DNA of 64,000 nucleotides from positions 62,001-126,000 of the forward strand of contig JARWZZ010000017.1 in the NCBI GenBank assembly GCA_029866125.1, in the 5' to 3' direction. Source of the stretch: Limnobacter sp. GTDB lineage: Bacteria > Pseudomonadota > Gammaproteobacteria > Burkholderiales > Burkholderiaceae_B. The translations under genes and the position numbers were made by a program. Positions 46,007 to 53,851 of this stretch are shown piece after piece (the stretch's first letter is position 1; the number at the start of each line of letters is the position of its first letter). The notes under the pieces were generated by a model that did no database searches, was not told the origin of the DNA, and saw only the letters and a program-made list of their open reading frames with translations.

Positions 46007-47389
46007 TTATGTGGTTATATTGCCGGCGAAGTTCCCATCAAATTTTAATTTGCTGGATGCCTCCTCCGTTCTGGAGGCTTCGGGCCCTATTTCAGTGGAA
46101 ATTTCGCCCAAATCCTCTAATTTTTTAAGCCTGTAGTACAAGGAATGAGGTGCAATTCCCAGCTCTTGGCTTGCCAGGCGGATAGAGCCTTTGTTGCGGT
46201 CGATGCAGGTTTGCAGCACTGCCTTTTCATAAGCAAGCAGCCTTTCCTTGAGCCCAAACGCTGGGCGGCTGGCTTTGAAGTCAAAAGGGACGAATCCAAT
46301 CACATGCTTTTGAGCAAAAGCTTTCAGTTCCCTGATGTTACCGGGCCAATGGTGACTAAGGAGGTGGTCCTCCTCATCGACGCTAAGCTCTGGAATAGGT
46401 AGGTGGTAGGCGTTGCCCGCTTCCTTTAAAAAATGCCGGTACAACTGCAGAATATCTTCCAGTCGCTCGTGGAGCGCGGGTATGCGCAGGGTGGACACAT
46501 TTAGCCTGAAATACAAATCCTGCCTAAATGATGCAAGTTCAACCATGCGTTCCAAGTCCACTTTGGTTGAAGCAATTACACGAAATTCAGAGGATACAAA
46601 TTTTTGCCCACCCAACCGGGTCGCACCACGGTATTGCAAGGCTGTCAATAGCTTGGCTTGATTCTGCAAATTCAGGCTGTCAATTTCATCCAGGTACAAA
46701 GTGCCTTGGTGGGCCTGCTCGATAAGGCCTGCCCGGTCTTTGGTGGCACCGGTGTAGGCCCCTGCTTCGCTTCCAAACATCTCACCCTCAAAAAGGGTGT
46801 CTGGCAGGGCTGCGCAATTGACATGAATAAAACGGCCTTTGGCTTTGGAACGCTTGTGTAACCATTGGGCGATGGTGTCCTTACCTGCACCCGTGGGGCC
46901 TAGCAAAACCGTGTCCACTGGAAGTTTGGCAATGCGTGAGGCGCTTTCCACCAGCTGCCTCATTGCCAGGGAGCGGACGAATTGCGAATGAAATGGGTCT
47001 GACTCTTCGAGGGGCTCAGATTCAGCCGTTTGCTCAAAAGGCAGCGTTAGGCTGAGCTTTTGAATGACCTCGGCCGCCGAAAGTGCATCCTGCGGTTTGA
47101 CCAAGGAGGCGAAAATTGGGATGTCGTGGTAACAGTACTCATACCACGGTTTGTCAATCAATCGAATGATGCATCGGCTGGGGTCTAAACCCTGTTTGCG
47201 CACGTACTGAATCATGGTGCGCAAAGCACTTAAGGGGTAATCAGTAATCAACCATGTGGACGGTTTGAGCTTTTGGCTCAAAAGCTGCTGATGTGACCGT
47301 TCTATCAAATTGGCCTGAAGTATGGCTGCTGCGGCCACCAGCCGACTGCGCAATTCCTCAGATTCGATACATATTAGGATGTTTATCAT
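46007..47389 (-). CDS. Sigma-54-dependent activator (bEBP) with degenerate receiver domain
   Basis: Enhancer-binding AAA+ protein of 460 residues. The N-terminal ~120 residues look like a receiver but the acidic pocket is poor (ILICIESEE), while the late Lys (SLVKPQDAL) is kept. AAA+ domain: Walker A GPTGAGKDT (about 168-176), the sigma-54 contact loop GAYTGA (Tyr for the usual Phe, an accepted variant), Walker B GTLYLDEID, and arginine-finger region FRQDLYFRLNV. A Fis-type HTH (GSIRLASQELGIAPHSLYYRLKKL) lies at about 400-425. It sits between the HrpL-like sigma gene and the small unknowns, as hrpS does relative to hrpL function. rpoN is not in the window. Confidence 0.85.
   Translation of the reverse strand: MINILICIESEELRSRLVAAAAILQANLIERSHQQLLSQKLKPSTWLITDYPLSALRTMIQYVRKQGLDPSRCIIRLIDKPWYEYCYHDIPIFASLVKPQDALSAAEVIQKLSLTLPFEQTAESEPLEESDPFHSQFVRSLAMRQLVESASRIAKLPVDTVLLGPTGAGKDTIAQWLHKRSKAKGRFIHVNCAALPDTLFEGEMFGSEAGAYTGATKDRAGLIEQAHQGTLYLDEIDSLNLQNQAKLLTALQYRGATRLGGQKFVSSEFRVIASTKVDLERMVELASFRQDLYFRLNVSTLRIPALHERLEDILQLYRHFLKEAGNAYHLPIPELSVDEEDHLLSHHWPGNIRELKAFAQKHVIGFVPFDFKASRPAFGLKERLLAYEKAVLQTCIDRNKGSIRLASQELGIAPHSLYYRLKKLEDLGEISTEIGPEASRTEEASSKLKFDGNFAGNITT
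46008..46035 (-). promoter_or_regulatory. hrp-box-like promoter before the 76-residue gene
   Basis: On the minus strand: GGAACT (46035-46030), 15 bp, CCACATA (46014-46008). It fits GGAACC-N15/16-CCACNNA with one mismatch. The predicted start of transcription near 46000 leaves a ~26-nt leader before the ATG at 45974. The site overlaps the last codons of the bEBP gene. Confidence 0.5.
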
Positions 47390-47514
47390 TTCCCCTCACT
47401 CACTTTTACAACCAGACCTGCGATTCGATTTCCAACCATCAACCATTTAACGGTGAAATCGATGTTTTGCACGATCCTGCAAGCGAGGGGTTGCTTAAAA
47501 TCGAATTGCTACAT

Positions 47515-48111
47515 TTAGTCTTGCAGCAATTCCACCAACAAATCACGGGCACGGGAAACACGTGAGCGAATGGTGCCAATTGGCAGGTCCAGCTCCAGCG
47601 CAGCGTCTTGATAGGAATAACCGTCCAAAATAACCAGCTGCACCACGTTTTGCATTTTCAAGGGCAGTGCGTTGATGGCTTCTTTGATTTTTTGAATGCG
47701 TTCTGCACGCAGCAAATGCTGCATCGGTTCTTCTTCGCTCACAGACTCTAACTCCACTGAGTCTTCTTCATCCAAGGACTCAAAGGAGAAGCGGTAGTTC
47801 ACGTCCCTGCTTTTGTAGTTTCGGACCAAATTCAATGCAATGCCGAATAACCAGGTTTCTGGCTTGGATTCGCCACGGAAGTTTCCCCAGTTGCGGAAGG
47901 CTTCCAAACAGGTTTGCTGAAAAAGATCTTCAACAAATTCGTCGTTGCGCAAGTGTTTGCGAACAAACCATGAGAGGCGGCTTTTGTTGGCCTTGATCAG
48001 CTGGGACAGCTCTGCGACGGACTGAATGGGCGCGGAATTGACCAAGATGGCCATTGTTGGATTGGACATTTGGGTGGTGGCGGGCATTGCAACTTGTGTA
48101 GGAAATGTCAT
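47515..48111 (-). CDS. HrpL-like ECF RNA polymerase sigma factor (paralogue 2)
   Basis: ECF sigma of 198 residues from ATG 48111, which has GAGAG about 7 nt upstream; a GTG start at 48159 would lie almost on the predicted transcription start. Region 2 reads FVRKHLRNDEFVEDLFQQTC, FRGESKPETWLFGIALNLVRN, region 4 ALPLKMQNVVQLVILDG, LDLPIGTIRSRVSRAR. The SKPxTWLxGIALNLxRN block is a close match to HrpL as I remember it from Pseudomonas syringae. A sigma-54-type promoter and an upstream dyad precede it. It is followed by the bEBP gene after 125 bp. Confidence 0.85.
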   Translation of the reverse strand: MTFPTQVAMPATTQMSNPTMAILVNSAPIQSVAELSQLIKANKSRLSWFVRKHLRNDEFVEDLFQQTCLEAFRNWGNFRGESKPETWLFGIALNLVRNYKSRDVNYRFSFESLDEEDSVELESVSEEEPMQHLLRAERIQKIKEAINALPLKMQNVVQLVILDGYSYQDAALELDLPIGTIRSRVSRARDLLVELLQD

Positions 48112-48176
48112 GTTCTGTCTCTCTCTGTTGTGAGTCGCGCTGAAGCGAGCCCTGAGCACGCTTACACCATTTATAG

Positions 48177-48192
48177 TGCGAAAGCCGTGCCA
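48177..48192 (-). promoter_or_regulatory. Sigma-54 (-24/-12) promoter before the HrpL-like gene
   Basis: Minus strand TGGCACGGCTTTCGCA: the -24 part TGGCACG is perfect, GG-N10-GC spacing is exact, and the -12 part TCGCA differs from TTGCA by one base. Predicted start near 48166, leaving a leader of about 55 nt before ATG 48111. An upstream dyad is centred about 94 bp before that start. Confidence 0.65.
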
Positions 48193-48250
48193 GGACTGAG
48201 AAATATTTATCTCATTGATTCATAACAATTTAATTTGATTAACTCTTTCT

Positions 48251-48267
48251 GAGTTTTTGAAAAACTC
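48251..48267. promoter_or_regulatory. Perfect dyad GAGTTTTT-G-AAAAACTC, candidate enhancer site
   Basis: A 17-bp inverted repeat about 94 bp upstream of the predicted sigma-54 transcription start, the usual place for bEBP upstream activating sequences. The intervening DNA (48205-48245) is AT-rich, which could favour bending. A related dyad lies at 44144-44161 before the other ECF gene. Confidence 0.55.
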
Positions 48268-48392
48268 TAAATTGTGGGCTTTAAGTCTGAGGAATAATTT
48301 GGAGGACTAACCCGCTAAATGGGTCAAACCGGATGGCGTGAAGGTGATAGAATTCCGTCCAAGCGTGGTTTTACTTCTTACGCTTGCTTGAT

Positions 48393-48467
48393 CTCGCTAT
48401 CGTATAATGGATAATACAAGCCCCTCCTAAGGGTTAAATCTGGGTTCGATTCCCGGTGGCGGGACCA
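48393..48467 (+). tRNA. tRNA-Arg (anticodon CCU)
   Basis: Full cloverleaf by eye: acceptor CTCGCTA/TGGCGGG with two G-U pairs, D arm GTAT/ATAC with loop AATGGATA, anticodon arm AGCCC/GGGTT with loop CTCCTAA, T arm CTGGG/CCCGG with loop TTCGATT, discriminator A and encoded CCA. It reads the rare AGG codon. A strong terminator follows at 48483. Confidence 0.93.
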
Positions 48468-48482
48468 ACAAATGAATCATAC

Positions 48483-48514
48483 AAAAAACCCCTCAAATGT
48501 TGAGGGGTTTTTTT
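48483..48514. terminator. Bidirectional intrinsic terminator
   Basis: Stem CCCCTCAA/TTGAGGGG (48489-48507, loop ATG) flanked by six A on the left and seven T on the right. It can end tRNA-Arg on the plus strand and the TRAP permease gene (stop at 48527) on the minus strand. Confidence 0.92.
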
Positions 48515-48526
48515 ATTTGCAACGCT

Positions 48527-51238
48527 TTAGTTCGCGCCTTCGGAAGTGATTTTCCAACCACCCGATTCTTTGACAAAGCGCAGTTTTTTCTTACTCTTTT
48601 CGGAGAAAGAATCGGACTTGTAGGTTTGATCAAAAGTGGCTTCGGCTTTGTCACCGTCCATTTTGATTGCCAAGTTATCGATCGTGACTTCGATGTTTTG
48701 CTTGGCGGTGATGCGCTGCTTGCGTTGCGCCTCCCACTTGTCACGACTCAATTTACCAGGCACCTCGAACTTGGGCGAGTAGAAGCTGAGGTAGCCATCC
48801 ACATCACGAGCACTCCAAGCAGCAGCCCAGTTGCTTACAACGTCGGATACGTCTTTGTCAGACGCAACCGCTGGGGCAGCAGCCACGGCCGCAGGGGCAG
48901 GTGCTGCACCTGTGGCTGTGGGTGCGGCAGGGTCCGCTGGAATGGATGGGGCCTCGTTGGCGGCAGGCACAGTGGCATCAGCAGCAGCTGGGGCCATTGG
49001 GTCTGCAGGTGCCATTGTGGCATCGGTTGGCGCTGCAGCAGGGGCTGCAGGTTCTTCCGGCTGCTCATCGAGTTCTTTGGGACGAAGCTCATCCAAACCG
49101 AGGAAGTGGCTGACTGGACGCAGTGACTCTTCGTTGTTGATCAGGACCTGACCGCCGTAAGTCACAATCAACAAGCCAACCGCCAAGGTGTACACCGGCA
49201 AGCACCAACGCTCGTATCGGTAGTAGAAGGGCTTGCCTTTGGTGTCTTCGGCAGCTTTGTCCATTTCCTCTTCACCCACGACTTGTCGGGCAAGGAGCTG
49301 GTTCAACGCCACAGGCGGCGAGAGGTAACCCAACTCGAACGCGGTAATTACAATCATCCAGAAGTGAACTGGGTGAATGCCGTTGCTGTAGGCAATCGGT
49401 GCGACTGTTGCGGAGACCAAAATAACGGCACCGAACGGGTCCATCACCATACCAACAAAGATTAGGAACACCATGAACACGGTCAAAGCCATCCACACGC
49501 TGCCCATGTCTTCAGGCACGTTGCCCATGACACCGGAACGTTCGATCATACCGCCCACGCTGACTGACAAAGCCATCAACATGATCAGGGCGCCGATGTG
49601 GCCGATGGTCTCATTGGTGGCTGCACGTACTGCTTTTTCAAGCCCTTGATTTTGTTTGACTTCAGCCAGTGTGTCACCACCAACCTTGGTAGGCCCACCA
49701 CGCAATTTGTCAAAAATAATCACAAACAGCATGATGATTGGAAGCATCACAGGGGCTGTGAATTCGTCCAACTTGGTGTCCAGCAGGTACTCGTAACCCT
49801 TAACCACCAACAGCATGATAACGATGTAGGGTGATACGGGTACGAGGGCACGCAGTGACTGCGGTAATGCAACTTTGGCGGGGGCACGCTCAGAGGCAGT
49901 CCCTTCCGCTTTCAACAATGAAATGACCAGGAAAATGGTGGAAGTCAAAATGAATACAAAAAGACCCCAGCCATACAACTCGGAGGTTGTGACTTGCTTG
50001 TTCAAAGCGGCAATCACCACAATCAACAGGCAGGGACGCAACACCACGCCCAGTGAGCCTGACATGGCGGTTGCAGCCAAAGCGAAGTGGCGACGGCCAC
50101 CGGCTGCAAGCACTTCGCGGTAAACCACTGCACCGGCTGCAATCACGAATACGCCAGAGGCACCCGTGTAAGCAGTGGGTACAGCAGCGGCAAGCATAAT
50201 CACCCAGGTGAACACTTCAGGCGGCAATTTCCATGGACGAAGAATGTCCATGAACAACTGCACCACGCGTGTTTGTTTGAGCAACATACCCGCCCACAGG
50301 TACAAGGCAAGGTTTAGGAAAATGCTGGACAGTTCAGTGATTTGACCGAAATAAATCGCCAATCCAGCCGTGTAATCATCGAGTACAAAGTTGATACCCG
50401 CGTTCAATGCCATGAAGGCATAGAGCGGAATACTCAACAGGCCCATGCCATAACTACCGCCCTCTTCTGCATGGGCGGGAATTTTCAGTACGTCACGCAA
50501 GCTGATTGCTGACAAGCCTGCAAACATGGCAATGGTGAGGAAGCTGATAATCGGGTTTTCAACCGGCACCCCCGAGTCATGTTGCAACTTGAGGTAGTAG
50601 GCTGCGGAGATGAACACCATTAAGTTGGCCGCCAGCATGGCCAATGAATAGACTTGGAAGTCTTTCTTGGTGCGGGGTGGGCGCAAATTAATGTGGTGGT
50701 AGCCCAGCGTGGTGGTTACAGCGGCAATGGCCACCATAATCAACAAAATGAGTGGGCGGTTTTCTGTACCAAACCTGAAAATGCCAAAAAAGCCAGTTTC
50801 AATTTGCCTGAAGAATGTGAGCTCTGGCGTTACCCGGGCTGCCACTTTTTCGTAGACCGCAAACTTTTCCTGACACAGGCCGCGTGCGGCTTCAAGTGAC
50901 TGGCGAATGTCATTGGGGTCGATGGTGGTGGCGCCAAACAGGTCGTCCAATTCAGATTTGGGCGCGCTTGCAGCAGCGTCCATTTCTTTGGCAATGGCCG
51001 CTTCGATGTCTGTATTGGGGTCGCAATCGGGTTTGGTGGGGTCCGCACGCAGCATGAAGTACTGCACGCCAGCGGTGGGGTCACCAAACATACGTTCACC
51101 GAGCCGAAGAAGTTGGCCGTGGACCATTTCCCCAGTGCCGATGATAAGTGTCAATAACAATAGACTGAAGATTGGAAGGCTTGAGAGCCATTCGGACGGG
51201 GTTCGCCCTACCCACTTCTTTCCGGTGGTGTTCTGCAT
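48527..51238 (-). CDS. Giant TRAP-type large permease with C-terminal NTF2/Cds6-like domain
   Basis: A 903-residue membrane protein, twice the size of DctM. Residues ~18-37 form a first helix, followed by a ~110-residue periplasmic loop with two Cys, then a DctQ-like group of helices (to ~300) and the DctM-like core with PTAYTGASGVFVIAAGAVVY, LGVVLRPCLLIVV, FVGMVMDPFGAVILVSATVAP and ELGYLSPPVALNQLL. After a Pro/Ala linker (~717-792) comes a ~110-residue soluble domain (WAAAWSARDVDGYLSFYSP ... GGWKITSEG) of the NTF2-like type seen at the end of Cds6-like L,D-transpeptidases. AAGGA precedes the ATG. Partners: solute-binding protein and lipoprotein upstream. Substrate unknown. Confidence 0.85.
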   Translation of the reverse strand: MQNTTGKKWVGRTPSEWLSSLPIFSLLLLTLIIGTGEMVHGQLLRLGERMFGDPTAGVQYFMLRADPTKPDCDPNTDIEAAIAKEMDAAASAPKSELDDLFGATTIDPNDIRQSLEAARGLCQEKFAVYEKVAARVTPELTFFRQIETGFFGIFRFGTENRPLILLIMVAIAAVTTTLGYHHINLRPPRTKKDFQVYSLAMLAANLMVFISAAYYLKLQHDSGVPVENPIISFLTIAMFAGLSAISLRDVLKIPAHAEEGGSYGMGLLSIPLYAFMALNAGINFVLDDYTAGLAIYFGQITELSSIFLNLALYLWAGMLLKQTRVVQLFMDILRPWKLPPEVFTWVIMLAAAVPTAYTGASGVFVIAAGAVVYREVLAAGGRRHFALAATAMSGSLGVVLRPCLLIVVIAALNKQVTTSELYGWGLFVFILTSTIFLVISLLKAEGTASERAPAKVALPQSLRALVPVSPYIVIMLLVVKGYEYLLDTKLDEFTAPVMLPIIMLFVIIFDKLRGGPTKVGGDTLAEVKQNQGLEKAVRAATNETIGHIGALIMLMALSVSVGGMIERSGVMGNVPEDMGSVWMALTVFMVFLIFVGMVMDPFGAVILVSATVAPIAYSNGIHPVHFWMIVITAFELGYLSPPVALNQLLARQVVGEEEMDKAAEDTKGKPFYYRYERWCLPVYTLAVGLLIVTYGGQVLINNEESLRPVSHFLGLDELRPKELDEQPEEPAAPAAAPTDATMAPADPMAPAAADATVPAANEAPSIPADPAAPTATGAAPAPAAVAAAPAVASDKDVSDVVSNWAAAWSARDVDGYLSFYSPKFEVPGKLSRDKWEAQRKQRITAKQNIEVTIDNLAIKMDGDKAEATFDQTYKSDSFSEKSKKKLRFVKESGGWKITSEGAN

Positions 51239-51304
51239 TTGAAGTCCTTGTACACGCGCTGCACGCGTTTATATTTTTTAACGTGAAAGCCTACGCATTC
51301 TTGC

Positions 51305-51343
51305 ATGCAAAAAAAGGGGAAGCATCCTCAACTCCCCCCTTTT
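51305..51343 (-). terminator. Terminator-like hairpin between the binding protein and permease genes
   Basis: On the minus strand AAAAGGGG pairs with CCCCTTTT (51336-51343 with 51312-51319) and is followed by a run of seven T. A second stem CCCGTGT/ACACGGG lies just before it (51352-51380). The arrangement would let the binding protein be made in excess over the permease. Confidence 0.7.
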
Positions 51344-51397
51344 GTCCCAGCCCCGTGTAGTGTATCTCCTCACACACGGGATTGAATACGCTTTTTA

Positions 51398-52441
51398 TTA
51401 CAACTCAGTTTTTGTTGCGCACTCGGAATCACCACGGTTTACACCACAGCGGATGTTTTTCATGATGTTGAGTGTGCGCTTGTCGTAAGAGCCACTCTTT
51501 GACAATGCGATACGTGAGTCACGCAATAGCACGGTGTACTTGACTGAATCCTCTGCGGGAATGTCCATCCAAGTTTTTCCAGGAATGGCTTTTTCAGCGT
51601 TGGTTACAATCTTCATGCCGTCTTCAAACTTTTTGGCCCAGTATTGACGAGACTTGGCAGCGTAGTCGGCAGGCACTTTGTCCTTGGCTACGACCACTTG
51701 GTATGTCAACACAGCAACTGGGAAGCGCACGATGGCACCCTTGTCGCCAATGCCTTTGAACAATTCAAGCGGCTTGTAAGCGGCTGCAGGCGCGGCCACG
51801 ATGTCCACTGAACCGTTGTTGAACTTGGCACCGAAATTGGAAATGTCGGCTGACACGGGTGAGGCACCAACTTTTGAAATCATTTCTTTTTGGGCTGAGT
51901 CGTAGTCAAACGCGGCAATTTTTTTACCGGCCAGCTTTTCTACAGAATTGATTCCGCGGTCCTTCACGTAAAGGTAAGCAGCGCCAAACGGCACCATGCC
52001 GGCCACTTGGAAGTTACCTTGAGTCATCAGGTCATTGGCTTTGTCGCTTGCGAAAAGCTGAACGGTGCGGCGAACCACGTCATAGCTCAAAGCCATGTCC
52101 ACTTTGCCGTCTTTTACAACGGATGCTGCGCCCAAGGCATCGACCGAACCTGCTACTGAGTTGTAGGCTTTAGTACGGAATGATGTGGCTACCAAAGCTT
52201 GGCATTGGCCAGTTTTGAAGTTTTCAGAGGCGATTTTTTCGTCTGTGAATGCTTCCAAATGCCATTCAACGCCCATGCCTTTGGAGGCCAGTGCCCAGTC
52301 TTTGGTCATGCCAAACACGTCACCACCAGCGCCCAAAATGTCGAATACGCATACCTTGTTTGCGGCCGCCAAAGCGGGTGCCGACGCTGCCGTCAGCATT
52401 GCGCCCAAACCAAGCGCTACCAAATTTTTCTGAAACTTCAT
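51398..52441 (-). CDS. TRAP-type periplasmic solute-binding protein
   Basis: A 347-residue exported protein: signal peptide ending ASAPALAAA (about residue 26), then NKVCVFDILGAGGDVFGMTKDWALA, a binding-protein fold with EKLAGKKIAAFDYDSAQKEM and a helical C-terminus with several Cys (IRCGVNRGDSEC). It belongs to the putative solute-binding protein group found with very large TRAP permeases rather than classic DctP. ATG 52441 has AAGGAGAC 7 nt upstream; a longer frame to 52492 is not needed. Substrate unknown. Confidence 0.8.
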   Translation of the reverse strand: MKFQKNLVALGLGAMLTAASAPALAAANKVCVFDILGAGGDVFGMTKDWALASKGMGVEWHLEAFTDEKIASENFKTGQCQALVATSFRTKAYNSVAGSVDALGAASVVKDGKVDMALSYDVVRRTVQLFASDKANDLMTQGNFQVAGMVPFGAAYLYVKDRGINSVEKLAGKKIAAFDYDSAQKEMISKVGASPVSADISNFGAKFNNGSVDIVAAPAAAYKPLELFKGIGDKGAIVRFPVAVLTYQVVVAKDKVPADYAAKSRQYWAKKFEDGMKIVTNAEKAIPGKTWMDIPAEDSVKYTVLLRDSRIALSKSGSYDKRTLNIMKNIRCGVNRGDSECATKTEL

Positions 52442-52504
52442 TGAGTTGTCTCCTTCAACTGTATACAAAAGGCTGGGGGACCCCACGCCCAAATTACCTA
52501 ACGT

Positions 52505-53542
52505 TTATTTCAGCAGATCGTCTACATTCATGCCTTCTGGCATTGCAGCTTCTTCATCCCAATACTTTCCCATGCTGCCCACTGGGGTGCGAGTTCCTAC
52601 GTTCTCGGTCCAGTATCGGTCAGATAGGTTGTTCATGGTTGCTACTGAAATTTCTTCGACCAAACGATAGTCTTTGCTAATGCGGAAGTCTTTGACGTTT
52701 GCATAGCGTTTGGTTGCGTCACGGAATCGGGCTGTGTCGCCAATTGACAAGGCGGCCAATGCGTACATGACATGCGGCAGTCTGACGCCTGTGCGCTCAC
52801 CAATGGCCATTGATAGGTTGAAGGTGCCCCATACGTCTTTGCCTTCAGACATACCGGGAAGGATGTTCCACACCACAGCACGCGCTGCATTGGGTGCGCC
52901 CCACCATTTGGCGTTGGATACACATTTCAATGCGCGCTCTGCCTTGGGGGCGATGTCGGTAGGTACACCCACGGCTTGCTGGGAGGCGATGTCGTTCACC
53001 ACCGCTTGCAAACCCGAAATAGTGCCTAGCACGAACACCATTTCGTCGAAATCGCGTTCAAACTTGGGGCATTTTTCGCCATATTCAAAATTGTATTTGG
53101 CTTGAAGCTTGTCACGCATGCGCTCATACCCAGCAAGTTGACGGCGTGCGGTCAACTCCAACAAGCGTTTTTGAGCGATACGCGCATCTTGCGCCTCTTC
53201 GATCTGGTTGCGGCGAGCGGCACGTAGGTAGCGAAGTTCTTCTTCAACGGCACGCTTTTCTGAACACACAGCAGATGAGGTGTACAACACGGCTTCCAAC
53301 AGGGAGGGGTCGCCATTGAATGCGCGGGTACCACCTGAAATTAAGGGAAAGTTACCCGTGGCGAAACGACAAGCCATGTCAACATCATCCATCGCCAATT
53401 GAGGCGGCAGAATTCGTCGTTCTATCAAATTGATTGCGAGGTTTGTCGCAGCGCCTTCAACCTTAGCGCAACCTGTGGCAAGGACGGAAGCTGCAAAAAG
53501 CCCAGAAATGGCTGCGGCGCGCAAAAGGCCGAGTCGTCTCAT
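52505..53542 (-). CDS. TRAP-associated lipoprotein (TatT-like candidate)
   Basis: A 345-residue lipoprotein, lipobox LATGC at about residues 21-25, otherwise helical and soluble with RRNQIEEAQDARIAQKRLLELTARRQLAGYERM as a likely coiled segment (described in part: EEAQDARIAQKRLLEL). It lies 63 bp upstream of the solute-binding gene on the same strand. Large-permease TRAP systems often carry a TPR-like lipoprotein called TatT that docks on the binding protein; this gene occupies that position, but TPR repeats are not obvious, so the call is from context. Confidence 0.6.
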   Translation of the reverse strand: MRRLGLLRAAAISGLFAASVLATGCAKVEGAATNLAINLIERRILPPQLAMDDVDMACRFATGNFPLISGGTRAFNGDPSLLEAVLYTSSAVCSEKRAVEEELRYLRAARRNQIEEAQDARIAQKRLLELTARRQLAGYERMRDKLQAKYNFEYGEKCPKFERDFDEMVFVLGTISGLQAVVNDIASQQAVGVPTDIAPKAERALKCVSNAKWWGAPNAARAVVWNILPGMSEGKDVWGTFNLSMAIGERTGVRLPHVMYALAALSIGDTARFRDATKRYANVKDFRISKDYRLVEEISVATMNNLSDRYWTENVGTRTPVGSMGKYWDEEAAMPEGMNVDDLLK

Positions 53543-53851
53543 GTTTGTCTCCAGAATATTGTTATTTTGTTATACCTTGGCCCTGTCAATTTAGATTTGA
53601 CTTACGGGTAACAAGTTTTCATGTCGTATTAAATCATGAATTTTTCGGCCATCCAAGGAAAAGAGGCCTCTAAAACCTGATTCTTTAGACAAATCAATTT
53701 CTTTACTGTTAAGCCGTCAGCACTTTACGGACAAGGAGCCGTTAAATACCGAATAGGAGCTAACTTGCCCCCCAATTGACGGAAACGATTTGGGTGGAGC
53801 TAACCGATAATGAATTTGCGAGAATATAAAAACTGACTAAAAGGCACAGTC
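53543..53851. other. Divergent intergenic region, about 310 bp
   Basis: Lies between the TRAP lipoprotein gene (minus) and the pseudo-receiver/TPR gene (plus). No gene or clear regulator site is visible. A TTGACG at about 53776 and a TATAAA-like run at about 53825 are the best promoter hints for the plus-strand gene, but their spacing is poor. Confidence 0.5.

Noticed and set aside
48393..48514. tRNA-Arg as the attachment site of an integrated island
   Set aside because: No integrase, no repeated tRNA 3' end elsewhere in the window, and the HrpL-like region lies on the 5' side of the tRNA.
48497..49126. Plus-strand Gly/Arg/Cys-rich frame opposite the TRAP permease linker
   Set aside because: Arises from the Pro/Ala linker composition; it also starts inside a terminator.
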